From positions 1 to 64,000 of the forward strand of contig NC_035927.1 in assembly GCF_000348985.1 (NCBI RefSeq): a DNA stretch of 64,000 nucleotides, read 5' to 3'. The notes under the pieces were generated by a model, which had not been told where the DNA came from, made no database searches, and worked only from the letters and a program-made list of their open reading frames with translations. The stretch's first letter is position 1. Each line of letters begins with the position of its first letter. Source of the stretch: Huiozyma naganishii CBS 8797 (lineage: Eukaryota; Ascomycota; Saccharomycetes; Saccharomycetales; Saccharomycetaceae). The translations under genes were made by a program, and so were the position numbers. This document shows positions 48,002-58,266 of this stretch, piece by piece.

Positions 48002-49978
48002 ATGAGAAAATACACTACGTATCTTCAATTGAAAGATAGACTAAGTCAAATATGGATTAACAAGTACACGTTAGTGTTGACTCTGTCACTGTTTAAACTG
48101 GTATTTTTCTCTAACTCGGTCAATGACGCGCTGAGGAATACAAACTCCAGCATTATAGGCAATTGCCAGACCATTGACACATTGTATAATAACATATCCA
48201 CGAACACACCGCATTATTTGGGTTTGATGGGGAATTATATGGTGGAGAAGTCCTTGGAGGAGACCGTTAAGGCGACTGTGGGCCTGCTTTCGATGCTGGT
48301 TTTGGCCTCCGAGGAGCTCATCACTTTTGTTATTGATCTATACTTAGGGACCTACGCATGTCTCATCGTGAGTGCTATTGACGGTACAGTAGACGTCGCG
48401 ACTAATACCACGGAAAAGTTGTTAGGTGCTATCAATGGGACTGTCGCGGAATTCGCCAATGAATTGGATGACGGCTTAGATGATATCTCCGTGGTGATTA
48501 ATAAGGTATTGGCAGCGGCATCAAAAGTGGAGCAATTTTTCAAAGGCGGTGATGACGATGATAGTGATCCAGATAGTCACATTAAAAAGGTAAACATGAC
48601 AATATCAGCTCTTAGACATGTGTACATCCCCTCTTCCATAAATGACAAACTACGAGAGCTATCGGCAAGGACCCCCGATTTCGATACGGTGAAAAACGAC
48701 ACCAAGAAGCTAATTGCTGAGCCCTTCCAGTTGGTGAGAAATCAAATAAAGGCCATAAACACAACCGGTATTGTAGAGAATAACGTAACAATGTTTTACG
48801 TGCCGCCGCTGAACGACGGGTCGAATTCCGGTCCAGGGATATGCTCTTCCAACATACCTGAGATTAACAAACTGTTCAACGGGCTGTGTAAGTCACTAAA
48901 AGTTGTCACGGTAATATTCGTTGTTATCTTTGCTGTAGGTGCATTAGTTATGCTCATCCCGGAATCCTGGAACGAATACAGAAGATGGGGCAGATTGATG
49001 GATTTACAAGCCATATGCCTTGACAGACAAGATGCATGGTACGTGAAGGATCCAGACGACACGAACACTCTAACCACTGTTACACCACAAGACGAAAATT
49101 TGAAGACTCTTAATATTAATGGTTCGTTAGAAGCGCACGAACGATCACTTGATATTGTCGAGGAATATCAGTTGTGTTTCAATCGGTGGCAGACTCTGGT
49201 GGGCCAGTATGCTAGTAATTTTGCAATGAAAACTGGTCAATATAGCAATGTACAAAAGATCCAAATCCGGTGGTTTTTCGCCTACGTCTTCTCGGATAGG
49301 GCTTTAATTATATTGGGCATTGGGTTGTTGGGGGTTGTCCTTTGTTGCATCCAGTTCATCTTTCTTGCGGTTCTAAAGCGTGCGATGCACAATATCGACT
49401 CAAAATCAGGCTCGTTCACAAACTCTACCGTAGCAACAACCCTGAAAAGAGACATGGACATTTGGTCCACCAACACGAATATGTACATTAACGCGACAGA
49501 GGCTAACATCAACCAACAGATATTTGGGTGGATAGAAACAACCACCACATCCGTGAACCAGACGGTAAACCACATGATACAAGACATCGACAAGACTTTG
49601 GTCAAGATATTCAACGGCACGCTACTGTACAACCCAATGAAAACGGTGGTGAAGTGTGTCATCGAGGATAAGTTGTACGCGGTCGAGAAAGCGATGACAT
49701 GGGTCCACGACAAGGCACATTTGAGCATCCCACGTGTGAACGGGACGGAAATAAGAATGGCAATTACGAGCGCAAACCAAACAACGTCTGATGGTTCTAC
49801 CAAAACGAACGTGCCTGACACTACACAGATTGCAAACGACCTACAAACGCTCGTCACAACGGGAGTCCAGAAAATACTGAAAGAGTATCACCAAAGTGTG
49901 ATTTTTGAACTCATCGTATCGTGCGCCATCCTAGGGGTGTGGGCCCTGCAGATTCCCATCGCAGCCATGCTCATGTAA
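48002..49978 (+). CDS. PRM1: mating cell fusion membrane protein Prm1
   Basis: Prm1 is a pheromone-induced plasma-membrane glycoprotein that stabilises membrane fusion of mating cells. The 658-residue product is close to S. cerevisiae Prm1 (661). Hydrophobic segments lie at about 23-38, 93-118, 299-320, 428-452 and 634-658. Large extracellular loops rich in Asn-glycosylation sites (for example NNIS, NTTE, NGTV, NVTM) separate them. Conserved blocks include YLGLMGNYMVEKSLEETVKA and the WGRLMDLQ region. It is followed by CAF120 and MET2, as on S. cerevisiae chromosome XIV. Confidence 0.94.
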   Translation: MRKYTTYLQLKDRLSQIWINKYTLVLTLSLFKLVFFSNSVNDALRNTNSSIIGNCQTIDTLYNNISTNTPHYLGLMGNYMVEKSLEETVKATVGLLSMLVLASEELITFVIDLYLGTYACLIVSAIDGTVDVATNTTEKLLGAINGTVAEFANELDDGLDDISVVINKVLAAASKVEQFFKGGDDDDSDPDSHIKKVNMTISALRHVYIPSSINDKLRELSARTPDFDTVKNDTKKLIAEPFQLVRNQIKAINTTGIVENNVTMFYVPPLNDGSNSGPGICSSNIPEINKLFNGLCKSLKVVTVIFVVIFAVGALVMLIPESWNEYRRWGRLMDLQAICLDRQDAWYVKDPDDTNTLTTVTPQDENLKTLNINGSLEAHERSLDIVEEYQLCFNRWQTLVGQYASNFAMKTGQYSNVQKIQIRWFFAYVFSDRALIILGIGLLGVVLCCIQFIFLAVLKRAMHNIDSKSGSFTNSTVATTLKRDMDIWSTNTNMYINATEANINQQIFGWIETTTTSVNQTVNHMIQDIDKTLVKIFNGTLLYNPMKTVVKCVIEDKLYAVEKAMTWVHDKAHLSIPRVNGTEIRMAITSANQTTSDGSTKTNVPDTTQIANDLQTLVTTGVQKILKEYHQSVIFELIVSCAILGVWALQIPIAAMLM

Positions 49979-50390
49979 GCGTACGACACCGCCTCGTTCG
50001 CTCGCTTGCCTACTCCTTTGCGTCATCGCAAACTTAAATCGCACAACGCGAAATGAGGTTATCTCAAGAGGGGAAGGAACGGTCGTCGATATTTCGCAGC
50101 TTGAAGGAAAAAAAGAAAAGAGCGAGAGAGAGAGAGAGAGAGAAAAATTAGAAAGACATACAACACTTTTGGATGATGATGCTGCACTTATAATTATAGT
50201 TGATAAGCGTGTTGGTTCCTTGTGTTGGCAATTGATTTGAAGTTGTCGCTGCTGTTTGTAATAATACTATCAGAACTGTTTGTTTTTTGTTTCTTTTTAC
50301 GATAACACCGCTTATTTAAACTTTGCTTGCTATATTATCGAATTGAACTAGACTATCGACTTGGGGAGACGCTCTCGTTTAGAATACAAA
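49979..50390. other. PRM1-CAF120 intergenic region
   Basis: This 412-bp gap has a GA dinucleotide run at about 50120-50143 and no gene. No specific regulatory site is recognised. Confidence 0.5.
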
Positions 50391-53300
50391 ATGAGGAGAA
50401 TATTTTCAGGGAATAGGTCTCCAAGCTCCTCTGTCTTTACTGATGAACTCGACACGCCCAATCCAGCACATGCTAATATCACCGAATCAGATAAAATATC
50501 CCCCGAATTGGTGCCCATGGTAACACTGTTATCAGCCCATCTTCATAGGAGGTATCATGAGGGTGTGTTGCTTGTATTACATGATTTGAAAAACGATGGT
50601 ACCCCTGCCTCAAGGAAATGGAGAGAGGTTCATGGGGTTCTCTTGGGGACTCAACTAGCGCTCTGGGATGCAAATGCGTTAAGTAACGAAAAGGACCCCA
50701 GTGCTCTCAGAACCTCGGCAGCGAAGCCCTCGTACATCAATTTCTCAGATGCTACTATTCAATCCGCACACTCTGCTGGAGCTGCTGGAGGAACGGGTAA
50801 TAACCGGTCCGCGGACAACGTACTTGTGGCGTCTACTACATTGAAGAATAGATACTTCCTACAATTCAGTAATAAAGAGTCGTTTAGCCAATGGACTGCA
50901 GCGATCAGGTTAAGCGTTTACGAATATAGGGCATTACAAGAGGCGTATACTGGGGCATTTATATCAAGTAGGGGTGCCAGGCTGAGCGATATCCGAGTCC
51001 TGCTAACTGCCACGAAGTATAAGTATGAGGATTGGGTTAGTGTACGGTTCGGTACGGGTATGCCGTGGAAACGTTGTTACGCTGTGATTGCACAGAAAAA
51101 GGATAAGAAGAAGGGAAGCACAGGGGAGATCAATTTTTATGAGAGCGACAAAAAGATAAAGAAGGCTAAATCTATGACTACAGTCACTGGAGCAAAAGCT
51201 GTCTACGCAGTATACCCATCTTCCCCACAGTTGATTGATTCGTCCACGATTCTTAAGTTGGAGGGGACCGCGACGTTTAACGAAAACGACACGCCGCAGG
51301 AGACTAATATATTTATCATGCCGGAAAAGCATGAGGCTGTCCCTGGTTACGACACCGTCATTCGGTTTTTAATTCCAACTTTGGATGCATTCAAGCTCTA
51401 TGGACGACCAAAGAGATTGATTGCCAACAAGGACGATCCTGAATCGTTCCTATTTGCCATGCCCGTATTGCCTCACATCTACTACCTGCAATTGGAGGAT
51501 TTAATTCCAACAGCGAACTCAGCCAGCAGTCTCGATTGGAACACCGATGAGTGGAACGATCACATTGATGGTATTTTACAAAAGAAGGTCGCACGAGGCT
51601 ATTCGGGGAGTGGATCGAGTGTCGCGTTGAAGAATATTATGGCAAGTCCATTATTAGAAAGCCGAGAGTTGTTTCAAAGTAGCGATAACATCATGTCGCC
51701 GCTATTGAGATCCGGTCCCAACGCTAATGCAACACTAGGTCCTCCCTCTAACCCTGAAAGTGCATCCACTCCAAAAAACGAAAAGATGTACTTGCAACCT
51801 TCCAATAGATCACAATCATCATCGAACTTGAATAAAGTGCGTACACCTAATACAACTTCGCCACCAACGGGGATGTACAGTAGCAATTCTCACTCTTCCT
51901 CCAGTTTGGCGAATCAACCGTACAAAAGTTCGCCCCTGACTCCGCTGGAGGGGAAGAACAGAAAGCAATATCCAAATGAGATGCTCGCACAAAGTAGAGA
52001 GGCCGGCACAACGAATGGATTTAGATCAAACGTTCCCTCCCCGAATGCACCAGTTTCAAAGCATACGCCGAACACTAGTCCTCAGAAACCGAACAGTCCG
52101 TATACCTCTACTACAGCAAATCCACAGCGATCCAGAACGGACGAGAGGGAACAGGGTGATATCCCCCCCTTTGTCAACCCCTCCGTCCCTGCTCAAATGA
52201 AGAAGGAGAGGAATCGACCCTCTGAATTAAGGATCAAGGACTCTAATTTCATGAAAGTTGATGGTTTTACAAATGAAGGTGTGAGAAATACCAAGGATAA
52301 AGGACGAGGCGACAACGGTGCGCTTGAAAAGAATTTCGGAGAGCTGCGCGTTAATCATGGAGTCGGGGGGGGTGGCCATGCGGATATTGAGACCAGCATA
52401 GAGAACCCATACGCCAAGAAGGCCGCTGTTAATGATAGTGCGAGTGATGTGTTTGATCCGGGTTTTGTGGAACAGAATCAAATGCTTGAGATGCAGGACC
52501 GGTTTGAGAGTTCTAGCAGTTTGCCCTACCGTGCGCCGTATCCAACAAACACCAGTAAGGAACAAGTACAAGGCCAAGAGGTTGCCGAAGTCAGGTTACC
52601 AAAACTGAACGGTCACAAGGACGAAGGGATACAGAGCAGAAACGATGTTGGGCCAAGAACGGGGCATCAGGACCACCCACCGCAAAGTCGTTCAAACGCG
52701 TTTGTCTCACCAGTTAATCCACATTCACATCCACAGCAACAGCAACAGCAACAGCGGCCTGTTCCTGGGGGTTACGATTTTGTTACTGAACAAAACCCAA
52801 GAATTGCGGCGAACATGCCCTACAATGGATCCCCCCAACAACCTTACAGTTCAGGTGGACGTATTGCATCACCCACTACGGGCCGCATTGCGTCCCCCAG
52901 AGTGGGTCAACGAAATCAAAGCCCAGTGACAGCACAAGCACAAGCACAAGGGCAAGCACCACCCACTGGCCCTACACGGCCACCTCAGACAAGACGGGAC
53001 AATTTCCCAGTGGCTCCACCAATGCCCAATAACGGCTACGGGATGCCCCTACAATATAACCGCCCTATGCCAGGACCAGGGCCAGAACCAGTACCAGGAT
53101 CAAAACCAACACAACCCGGGTACCCAAGATACCGCCCACCAAACAACGGGCCCGTTCCCGTCCAGGCAGGCCCCTACGGGCAGGGCTTCCCACCACCAAA
53201 CACGCAGTACCAGCCCCAGCCCCAGCCCCAGTACCAGCGCGCACCGTACCAGCAGCAACCGCCTTACGGTAGACCGGCCCCAGGAATGCCGCCCATGGTT

Positions 53301-53444
53301 GCTGGGCGGCCCACCCCCACCCCCACCCCCACTGCCGCTACGGGTTCGGGCAACAGGATCCCACCTGGCGGTCCGCGGGCGAAGGGCGGGTTTTCGCAGT
53401 TTATGCCCGAACAGAAAACGACGACGAACCCGTACGGCCGCTGA
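50391..53444 (+). CDS. CAF120: PH-domain protein Caf120/Skg3
   Basis: Caf120 is a CCR4-NOT-associated protein and Skg3 is its duplicate; both carry a PH domain and localise to the bud cortex and neck. The 1017-residue product has a PH-like domain (about 55-200) including WREVHGVLLGTQLALWD and TLKNRYFLQFSNKESFSQW. A second conserved block follows (about 210-400). The C-terminal 600 residues are low complexity and disordered, rich in Pro, Gln, Asn and Ser, with a poly-Gln run and Ala-Gln and Pro-Gln repeats. The start at 50391 is the first ATG. Neighbours PRM1 and MET2 match CAF120 (YNL278W), while EMG1 nearby would match SKG3, so the symbol is uncertain. Confidence 0.9.
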   Translation: MRRIFSGNRSPSSSVFTDELDTPNPAHANITESDKISPELVPMVTLLSAHLHRRYHEGVLLVLHDLKNDGTPASRKWREVHGVLLGTQLALWDANALSNEKDPSALRTSAAKPSYINFSDATIQSAHSAGAAGGTGNNRSADNVLVASTTLKNRYFLQFSNKESFSQWTAAIRLSVYEYRALQEAYTGAFISSRGARLSDIRVLLTATKYKYEDWVSVRFGTGMPWKRCYAVIAQKKDKKKGSTGEINFYESDKKIKKAKSMTTVTGAKAVYAVYPSSPQLIDSSTILKLEGTATFNENDTPQETNIFIMPEKHEAVPGYDTVIRFLIPTLDAFKLYGRPKRLIANKDDPESFLFAMPVLPHIYYLQLEDLIPTANSASSLDWNTDEWNDHIDGILQKKVARGYSGSGSSVALKNIMASPLLESRELFQSSDNIMSPLLRSGPNANATLGPPSNPESASTPKNEKMYLQPSNRSQSSSNLNKVRTPNTTSPPTGMYSSNSHSSSSLANQPYKSSPLTPLEGKNRKQYPNEMLAQSREAGTTNGFRSNVPSPNAPVSKHTPNTSPQKPNSPYTSTTANPQRSRTDEREQGDIPPFVNPSVPAQMKKERNRPSELRIKDSNFMKVDGFTNEGVRNTKDKGRGDNGALEKNFGELRVNHGVGGGGHADIETSIENPYAKKAAVNDSASDVFDPGFVEQNQMLEMQDRFESSSSLPYRAPYPTNTSKEQVQGQEVAEVRLPKLNGHKDEGIQSRNDVGPRTGHQDHPPQSRSNAFVSPVNPHSHPQQQQQQQRPVPGGYDFVTEQNPRIAANMPYNGSPQQPYSSGGRIASPTTGRIASPRVGQRNQSPVTAQAQAQGQAPPTGPTRPPQTRRDNFPVAPPMPNNGYGMPLQYNRPMPGPGPEPVPGSKPTQPGYPRYRPPNNGPVPVQAGPYGQGFPPPNTQYQPQPQPQYQRAPYQQQPPYGRPAPGMPPMVAGRPTPTPTPTAATGSGNRIPPGGPRAKGGFSQFMPEQKTTTNPYGR
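52725..53335 (+). repeat. Gln/Pro/Ala low-complexity coding repeats in CAF120
   Basis: Short in-frame repeats occur here: CAA/CAG (Gln) near 52735-52755, CAAGCA units (52938-52960), CCCCAG units (53213-53232) and CACCCC units (53311-53330). They encode a disordered tail and are likely to vary in copy number. Confidence 0.7.
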
Positions 53445-53519
53445 CCCGCGGAATTTCCCCTTTCGGGAGACCGCCGTGGGAATGCGGGGGGAGTCATTGG
53501 GCGACTCCTCTTTCTCTTC

Positions 53520-53525
53520 CACGTG
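53520..53525 (+). promoter_or_regulatory. Cbf1 E-box upstream of MET2
   Basis: CACGTG followed by A (CACGTGA, reverse complement TCACGTG) is the Cbf1-Met4-Met28 element of methionine genes, about 403 bp before the MET2 ATG. Confidence 0.7.
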
Positions 53526-53542
53526 ACTTTTCCCGTTTCCCC

Positions 53543-53548
53543 CACGTG
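53543..53548 (+). promoter_or_regulatory. second Cbf1 E-box upstream of MET2
   Basis: This is a second CACGTGA, 23 bp after the first and in the same orientation. Two such boxes near Met31/32 sites are the standard arrangement for Met4-controlled genes. Confidence 0.7.
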
Positions 53549-53587
53549 ACCCCACCTTTTTTTTTCTGGGGGACGGCCCCGCGCGAA

Positions 53588-53616
53588 AAACTGTGGCGGG
53601 TCTTTGAAAACTGTGG
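53588..53616 (+). promoter_or_regulatory. two Met31/Met32 sites upstream of MET2
   Basis: AAACTGTGG occurs exactly at 53588-53596 and again at 53608-53616, matching the Met31/Met32 core. They lie 312-340 bp before the MET2 start and 40-70 bp from the Cbf1 boxes, so Met4 could be recruited through both routes. Confidence 0.72.
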
Positions 53617-53927
53617 TGGACACCGCATCGCTTGGCAGAGACCCGCTTCCTGAGCCGTTGTGGTGGCATTTCGAGAAGACAAGAGACGGGACCCCCCCCC
53701 AGCACATCTATAAAGGAGAAGAAAGATAAGGTTTAGTGAACAAGAATGCGGTTGTATTGCGAGTGGCATGTGTGTTGTGGACTTCCGCGTCTCTCTGTGT
53801 AATAATATTAAAGACGCATATATGATAAGTTTATAAACGTTCTATCTAAGGACTCTCGTATTGTATCTGTATCTGTGAAAAATATCGTCTTATATCAGAG
53901 ACTATCTAAGACAGAATCATTTCAACA

Positions 53928-55451
53928 ATGAATACGCTCAAATGCAAGACTCTTAGAGAGTTGGATATCGAGCAAATACAGGCGGTCAACCCTCTAGCGA
54001 AGTTGGTGCATGAGCAAAGAGTCGTGGAGATTCCAGAACTGGTTCTAGAATCCGGAATTACCATTCACAACTTCCCCATCGCGTACAAGACGTGGGGGTC
54101 TCTCAACGAGGCACGCAATAACGTCCTTGTCATCTGCCACGCACTGACTGGGTCCTCTGACGTCGCCGACTGGTGGGGGCCCCTGCTGGGTGACGACAGA
54201 GCCTTTGACCCATCCAGGTTCTTCATAATATGTTTGAACTCAATGGGGTCCCCCTACGGGTCCTTCTCTCCACTGTGCATAAACGAGGAGACAGGTGAGA
54301 GGTACGGACCGGAATTTCCCCTGTGTACAGTCCGGGACGACGTGAGAGCACACAGACTTGTATTGGACTCCCTCGGGGTCGAATCAATTGCTTGTGTCAT
54401 TGGCGGGTCCATGGGTGGTATGCTTGCCCTCGAATGGACCTGTATGTTCGGGAAGGAGTACGTGAGAAACACAGTCGCGTTGGCTACCAGTGCAAGACAC
54501 TCCGCATGGTGTATCTCGTGGTCGGAGGCACAAAGACAGTCGATATACTCGGATCCAAATTACTTGGACGGGTACTACGATTTGGAAAACCCTCCAGTTG
54601 TCGGACTCTCCGCGGCACGGATGTCCGCGCTGCTAACGTACAGGACTCGGAACTCGTTTGAGAATAAATTCGCTAGGAGGGGGCCCTCTGCGGAACAGCA
54701 AAAGAAGGCCACCTCGAATGCGCCTACACAGTGTACGACAAGACCGGAACAACCGAGAACGCTTAGCGAGGTATCCGTACAGATTCACAACGACGGTATA
54801 ACGGCGAGTTCGTGTGTTAACCTCAGGAACTTGTCCATAAATTCACAGTTGCAATCGAGGGCAACCCCGACAAGCCGCAACAATTCGACCACATCGACAG
54901 AGTCCACCGTGGACTCCGTCAACAGCATGTCCTCGAGCACCTCTTTGAGCTCAGCGGTCACTGGTGGAGTCAAGGAGACGAAACCAGCACAGACGTACTT
55001 TTCAGCACAGAGTTACCTGCGGTACCAGGGCACAAAATTCGTCAACCGGTTTGACGCAAACTGTTACATCGCAATCACGAGGAAATTGGACACACACGAC
55101 CTGGCGCGGGATCGATCGCAATTCCATGACGACATGGTCGAGGTGCTGGAGTCCATCGAGCAACCATCCTTGATTATCGGTGTCAGCTCAGACGGCCTGT
55201 TCACGTACTCTGAGCAGGAATTCTTGGCGGAACACATCAGGGGGGCAAAACTTGAAAAGATCCAGTCCCCAGAGGGTCACGACGCATTCCTACTAGAGTT
55301 CAAACTAATCAACGAGCTGATCAAGAAATTCCTCGTCGAGCACGTGCCCGAGATAACGAGCGCAGAACCGAAACAATGGACGGGCGCATCGGGTAACGAC
55401 GCAGCAAAGGAGTCCCTCTTCGGCGAGGCAGAGGAAGTCACCAACTGGTGA
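53928..55451 (+). CDS. MET2: homoserine O-acetyltransferase
   Basis: Met2 transfers an acetyl group from acetyl-CoA to homoserine, committing it to methionine and sulfur assimilation. The 507-residue product has the alpha/beta-hydrolase fold of the MetX family. Ser161 is the nucleophile in GGSMGGM, Asp422 lies in GVSSDGLFTYSEQ and His451 in SPEGHDAFLLE. Early conserved parts are AYKTWGSLNEARNNVLVICH and HALTGSSDVADWWGP. An insertion rich in Ser, Thr and Asn (about residues 255-355) makes it slightly longer than S. cerevisiae Met2 (486). Upstream Cbf1, Met31/32 and Gcn4 sites suit sulfur and amino-acid control. Confidence 0.96.
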   Translation: MNTLKCKTLRELDIEQIQAVNPLAKLVHEQRVVEIPELVLESGITIHNFPIAYKTWGSLNEARNNVLVICHALTGSSDVADWWGPLLGDDRAFDPSRFFIICLNSMGSPYGSFSPLCINEETGERYGPEFPLCTVRDDVRAHRLVLDSLGVESIACVIGGSMGGMLALEWTCMFGKEYVRNTVALATSARHSAWCISWSEAQRQSIYSDPNYLDGYYDLENPPVVGLSAARMSALLTYRTRNSFENKFARRGPSAEQQKKATSNAPTQCTTRPEQPRTLSEVSVQIHNDGITASSCVNLRNLSINSQLQSRATPTSRNNSTTSTESTVDSVNSMSSSTSLSSAVTGGVKETKPAQTYFSAQSYLRYQGTKFVNRFDANCYIAITRKLDTHDLARDRSQFHDDMVEVLESIEQPSLIIGVSSDGLFTYSEQEFLAEHIRGAKLEKIQSPEGHDAFLLEFKLINELIKKFLVEHVPEITSAEPKQWTGASGNDAAKESLFGEAEEVTNW

Positions 55452-55718
55452 GGTGGCGTGTATCTGAACCGAAATACTTAGCATCCCTCTTCAGATCCGC
55501 CCGTGCATTTAGTAGTTAATGGTAAGTAAATAATTTAAGTAGGCAAAAAATTCAATTAAAAAAAATACGTCATTTGTTTCAGCGATATTAGATACATGAA
55601 ATATATATAAAAAGAGAGATGTGTCAAACTGTTGCCCCCCGCCTTCTCTAAAGGTTTAAGTCCGCTTAGTTTGCATTTCATCATACGTTTTCTGCTACCC
55701 CGTTAACACAAGAGGTCT

Positions 55719-57623
55719 ATGCAGTTACTTACACCGAGAGCCCCAGGTCCTGTCTCTTCGCAGGAAGAGGAAGAAGATTTATCTGCTGTTACGATACCCA
55801 ATACCCAGTCCTCAACGCTTACAGAGCACCCCCAGGGTGACAGACGGAGGTGGAAGCGATTTCCTGTCCTTGGTAAGGGGATATATCTGGATCTGAAAGA
55901 CAGGCTGCCTTACTACATCTCGGACTGGACCGATTCATGGGACTACAGAGTCATCCCATCGCTGGTGGAGACGTACTTCAACAACTTGCTCCCTGCTATT
56001 GCATTTGCACAGGACATGTTTGACAGAACGGACAACTCCTACGGTGTCAACGAGATCTTATTGTCGAGTGCCATGGGGGGTGTTGTGTTTGGTGCTCTCT
56101 CCGGGCAACCGCTCTGCATCGTAGGTGTTACGGGTCCCATCGCCATTTTCCATTATACCGTCTATGAAATCATCAAACCTTTAAACACAAACTATTTCGG
56201 TTTCATGTTCTGGATCGACATGTGGGCTATGATCTTCCACCTCCTCATGGCATTCACTAACTCGGTGGCACTGTTACAGTTCGTGACGACTTTCCCCTGC
56301 GATATCTTCGGCATGTTTATCAACGTCGTGTACATAGAAAAGGGTATTCAGATATTGGGTAGACAGTTTCATAACAGCTCATCTGATATCCCAGATACCC
56401 AAGAGAATATATCCAGTGGCTTTGCAAGCGTCGTCGTCGCGCTACTGATGATGATATTCGGAATCACCTTTAAACAATTCCACCGGTTCCCCCTTTTTAC
56501 CCACCGCATAAGAACGCTTATAGCAGACTACTCTATCGCTTTATCTGTTGTGTTTTGGTCCGGGTTTATCCATTTTGGTGGGTACTTGAACGACGTAAAA
56601 TTTGAGAAACTACCAATCTCTAAAGCATATTTCCCCAGCACGGAGATCGGGAGGGATGCTACGACATGGTTGGCGTATACTAAGATCTCTACGAGGGACG
56701 TTTTCATTGCATTGCCCTTCGGGCTGATTCTAACAATTTTGTTTTATTTTGACCATAACGTCTCGTCCTTAATGGCGCAGAGGTCTCAATACAAACTGAA
56801 AAAACCTTCTTCATTTCATTACGATTTTGCATTATTGGGGCTCACCACCTGTGTCGCTGGTGTTTTGGGGATTCCTCCCCCCAATGGACTAATTCCACAG
56901 GCCCCTTTGCATACAGAGTCGCTCCTTGTTCTGGACTCTAACATGGAGGTCGTCAGATGTGTAGAACAACGTTTTACAAACACCGTGCAGGGACTGATGA
57001 TGCTAGGAACCATGACAAGACCGTTGTTGGTGTGTCTTTCTCAGATTCCACAGGCGGTCTTGTCTGGCCTGTTCTTCGTCATGGGCATCCAGGGACTAAT
57101 GGACAACGTGATCGTTTCCCGGATCATTTATATTTTCACGGACAGTAAGATCAAAGATACGGAAATCCCACAGAACGCTCTTCAAAGAATGTCCAAAAAA
57201 TCGTTGTTTCTATTTGTTACGTTTGGTACTCTTGGGGCGGCCGCAGAAGTTGGTATCACTAATACAATTGCGGCAATTGGTTTTCCGTTGATCTTGCTAC
57301 TTACCGTTATTGTATGTTTTTGGTTTCCCAAGATATTCACAGAAGAGGAGCTAGAAATACTTGACCCACCTGTTGCCCAAACATTTACAATCAAAAATTT
57401 ACTGATCGAAAATCTATGCGGTAAGAGTGATGCTTGTTATCAGGAGGACGAAGAGGTGCAGCTTTCTACTTTTGTTAGTGTCAGAACTTCCACATTCGAT
57501 AACTCCGTAGATGTCTCTCAATTAGAAACAGCCGCTTTGTCATCAAAGGAAACAGCTATTGTGTCGATAAACGCTAAGACCTCTAATGATAGGCCATCTT
57601 CTGTTGCAGATAATAGCATTTAA
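55719..57623 (+). CDS. BOR1: borate exporter, SLC4 family
   Basis: Bor1 is a plasma-membrane transporter of the SLC4 anion exchanger family that exports borate. The 634-residue product has a hydrophilic N-terminus of about 70 residues. About 10-14 membrane segments follow, with conserved blocks LPAIAFAQDMFDRTDNSYGV, LLSSAMGGVVFGALSGQPL and VTGPIAIFHYTVYE. Later comes LGIPPPNGLIPQAPLHTESL. It is somewhat longer than S. cerevisiae Bor1 (576), with extra sequence in the N- and C-terminal tails. Position between MET2 and GOR1 matches YNL275W. Confidence 0.94.
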   Translation: MQLLTPRAPGPVSSQEEEEDLSAVTIPNTQSSTLTEHPQGDRRRWKRFPVLGKGIYLDLKDRLPYYISDWTDSWDYRVIPSLVETYFNNLLPAIAFAQDMFDRTDNSYGVNEILLSSAMGGVVFGALSGQPLCIVGVTGPIAIFHYTVYEIIKPLNTNYFGFMFWIDMWAMIFHLLMAFTNSVALLQFVTTFPCDIFGMFINVVYIEKGIQILGRQFHNSSSDIPDTQENISSGFASVVVALLMMIFGITFKQFHRFPLFTHRIRTLIADYSIALSVVFWSGFIHFGGYLNDVKFEKLPISKAYFPSTEIGRDATTWLAYTKISTRDVFIALPFGLILTILFYFDHNVSSLMAQRSQYKLKKPSSFHYDFALLGLTTCVAGVLGIPPPNGLIPQAPLHTESLLVLDSNMEVVRCVEQRFTNTVQGLMMLGTMTRPLLVCLSQIPQAVLSGLFFVMGIQGLMDNVIVSRIIYIFTDSKIKDTEIPQNALQRMSKKSLFLFVTFGTLGAAAEVGITNTIAAIGFPLILLLTVIVCFWFPKIFTEEELEILDPPVAQTFTIKNLLIENLCGKSDACYQEDEEVQLSTFVSVRTSTFDNSVDVSQLETAALSSKETAIVSINAKTSNDRPSSVADNSI

Positions 57624-58266
57624 TATCAATTTTTTAACTTATATTCTTTTTAATATGTAAGGTACATCTATTTATCATATTTTGCAAACATTAAACATTT
57701 CGAAAGAATGAATTCTAAAAAAACAAAAATATATCAATTGTTCATGCATTTAAAATGCTGTACATAAGAAATGACTAAAATAAGGATGATCTCTTCTGTC
57801 TTGTACCGAAAGGGAGCGTACTGTGCAGTATAAGTGTCCTTTGTATATGTAATTTGTTTTGGGAACTCGTTTCAACTAAATTCAATCGCGGGGTCTCATC
57901 TCTTATTAAAAAGGTGTAACAGCATTTATTAAAAGAACTGGCGGACTAGTGAATGCAACATGTTCCTCCAAAGTGTGTATCAATGGACAGTTTTGCTTTC
58001 AAGAGCAAACCTGTTTTTTCTGCAAAAAAGGGTGCGTAATACTTCCACTACGAGTGGGAAAGTCGGCTATCCAACAAACGGCTGACAGGGATAGCTGAGT
58101 CTACCGAATGTTCGCCAATTGAAAATAGTGACTCGCACTTATGTACACAGTCCATTAACCATTCACGGTTGTAAAAAAAGGTAAATTATTGTAACTTAGA
58201 TCAAAGATCTCAATAAAAAAAAAGACATACAAGAATAATATCTGTAAAAACCCACAGTGTTCATAA
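57624..58266. other. convergent gap BOR1-GOR1
   Basis: This 643-bp region is mostly AT-rich 3' flank with A-runs (57718-57728 and 58213-58223). No gene or RNA feature is supported. Confidence 0.5.

Larger units (their letters stand above)
53445..53927. other. MET2 promoter region
   Basis: This 483-bp region carries a compact cluster of sulfur-regulon sites: two Cbf1 E-boxes (53520-53525, 53543-53548) and two Met31/32 boxes (53588-53596, 53608-53616). A Gcn4-type GAGTCAT lies at 53491-53497. Antisense open frames across it are shadows of GC-rich sequence. Confidence 0.75.
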
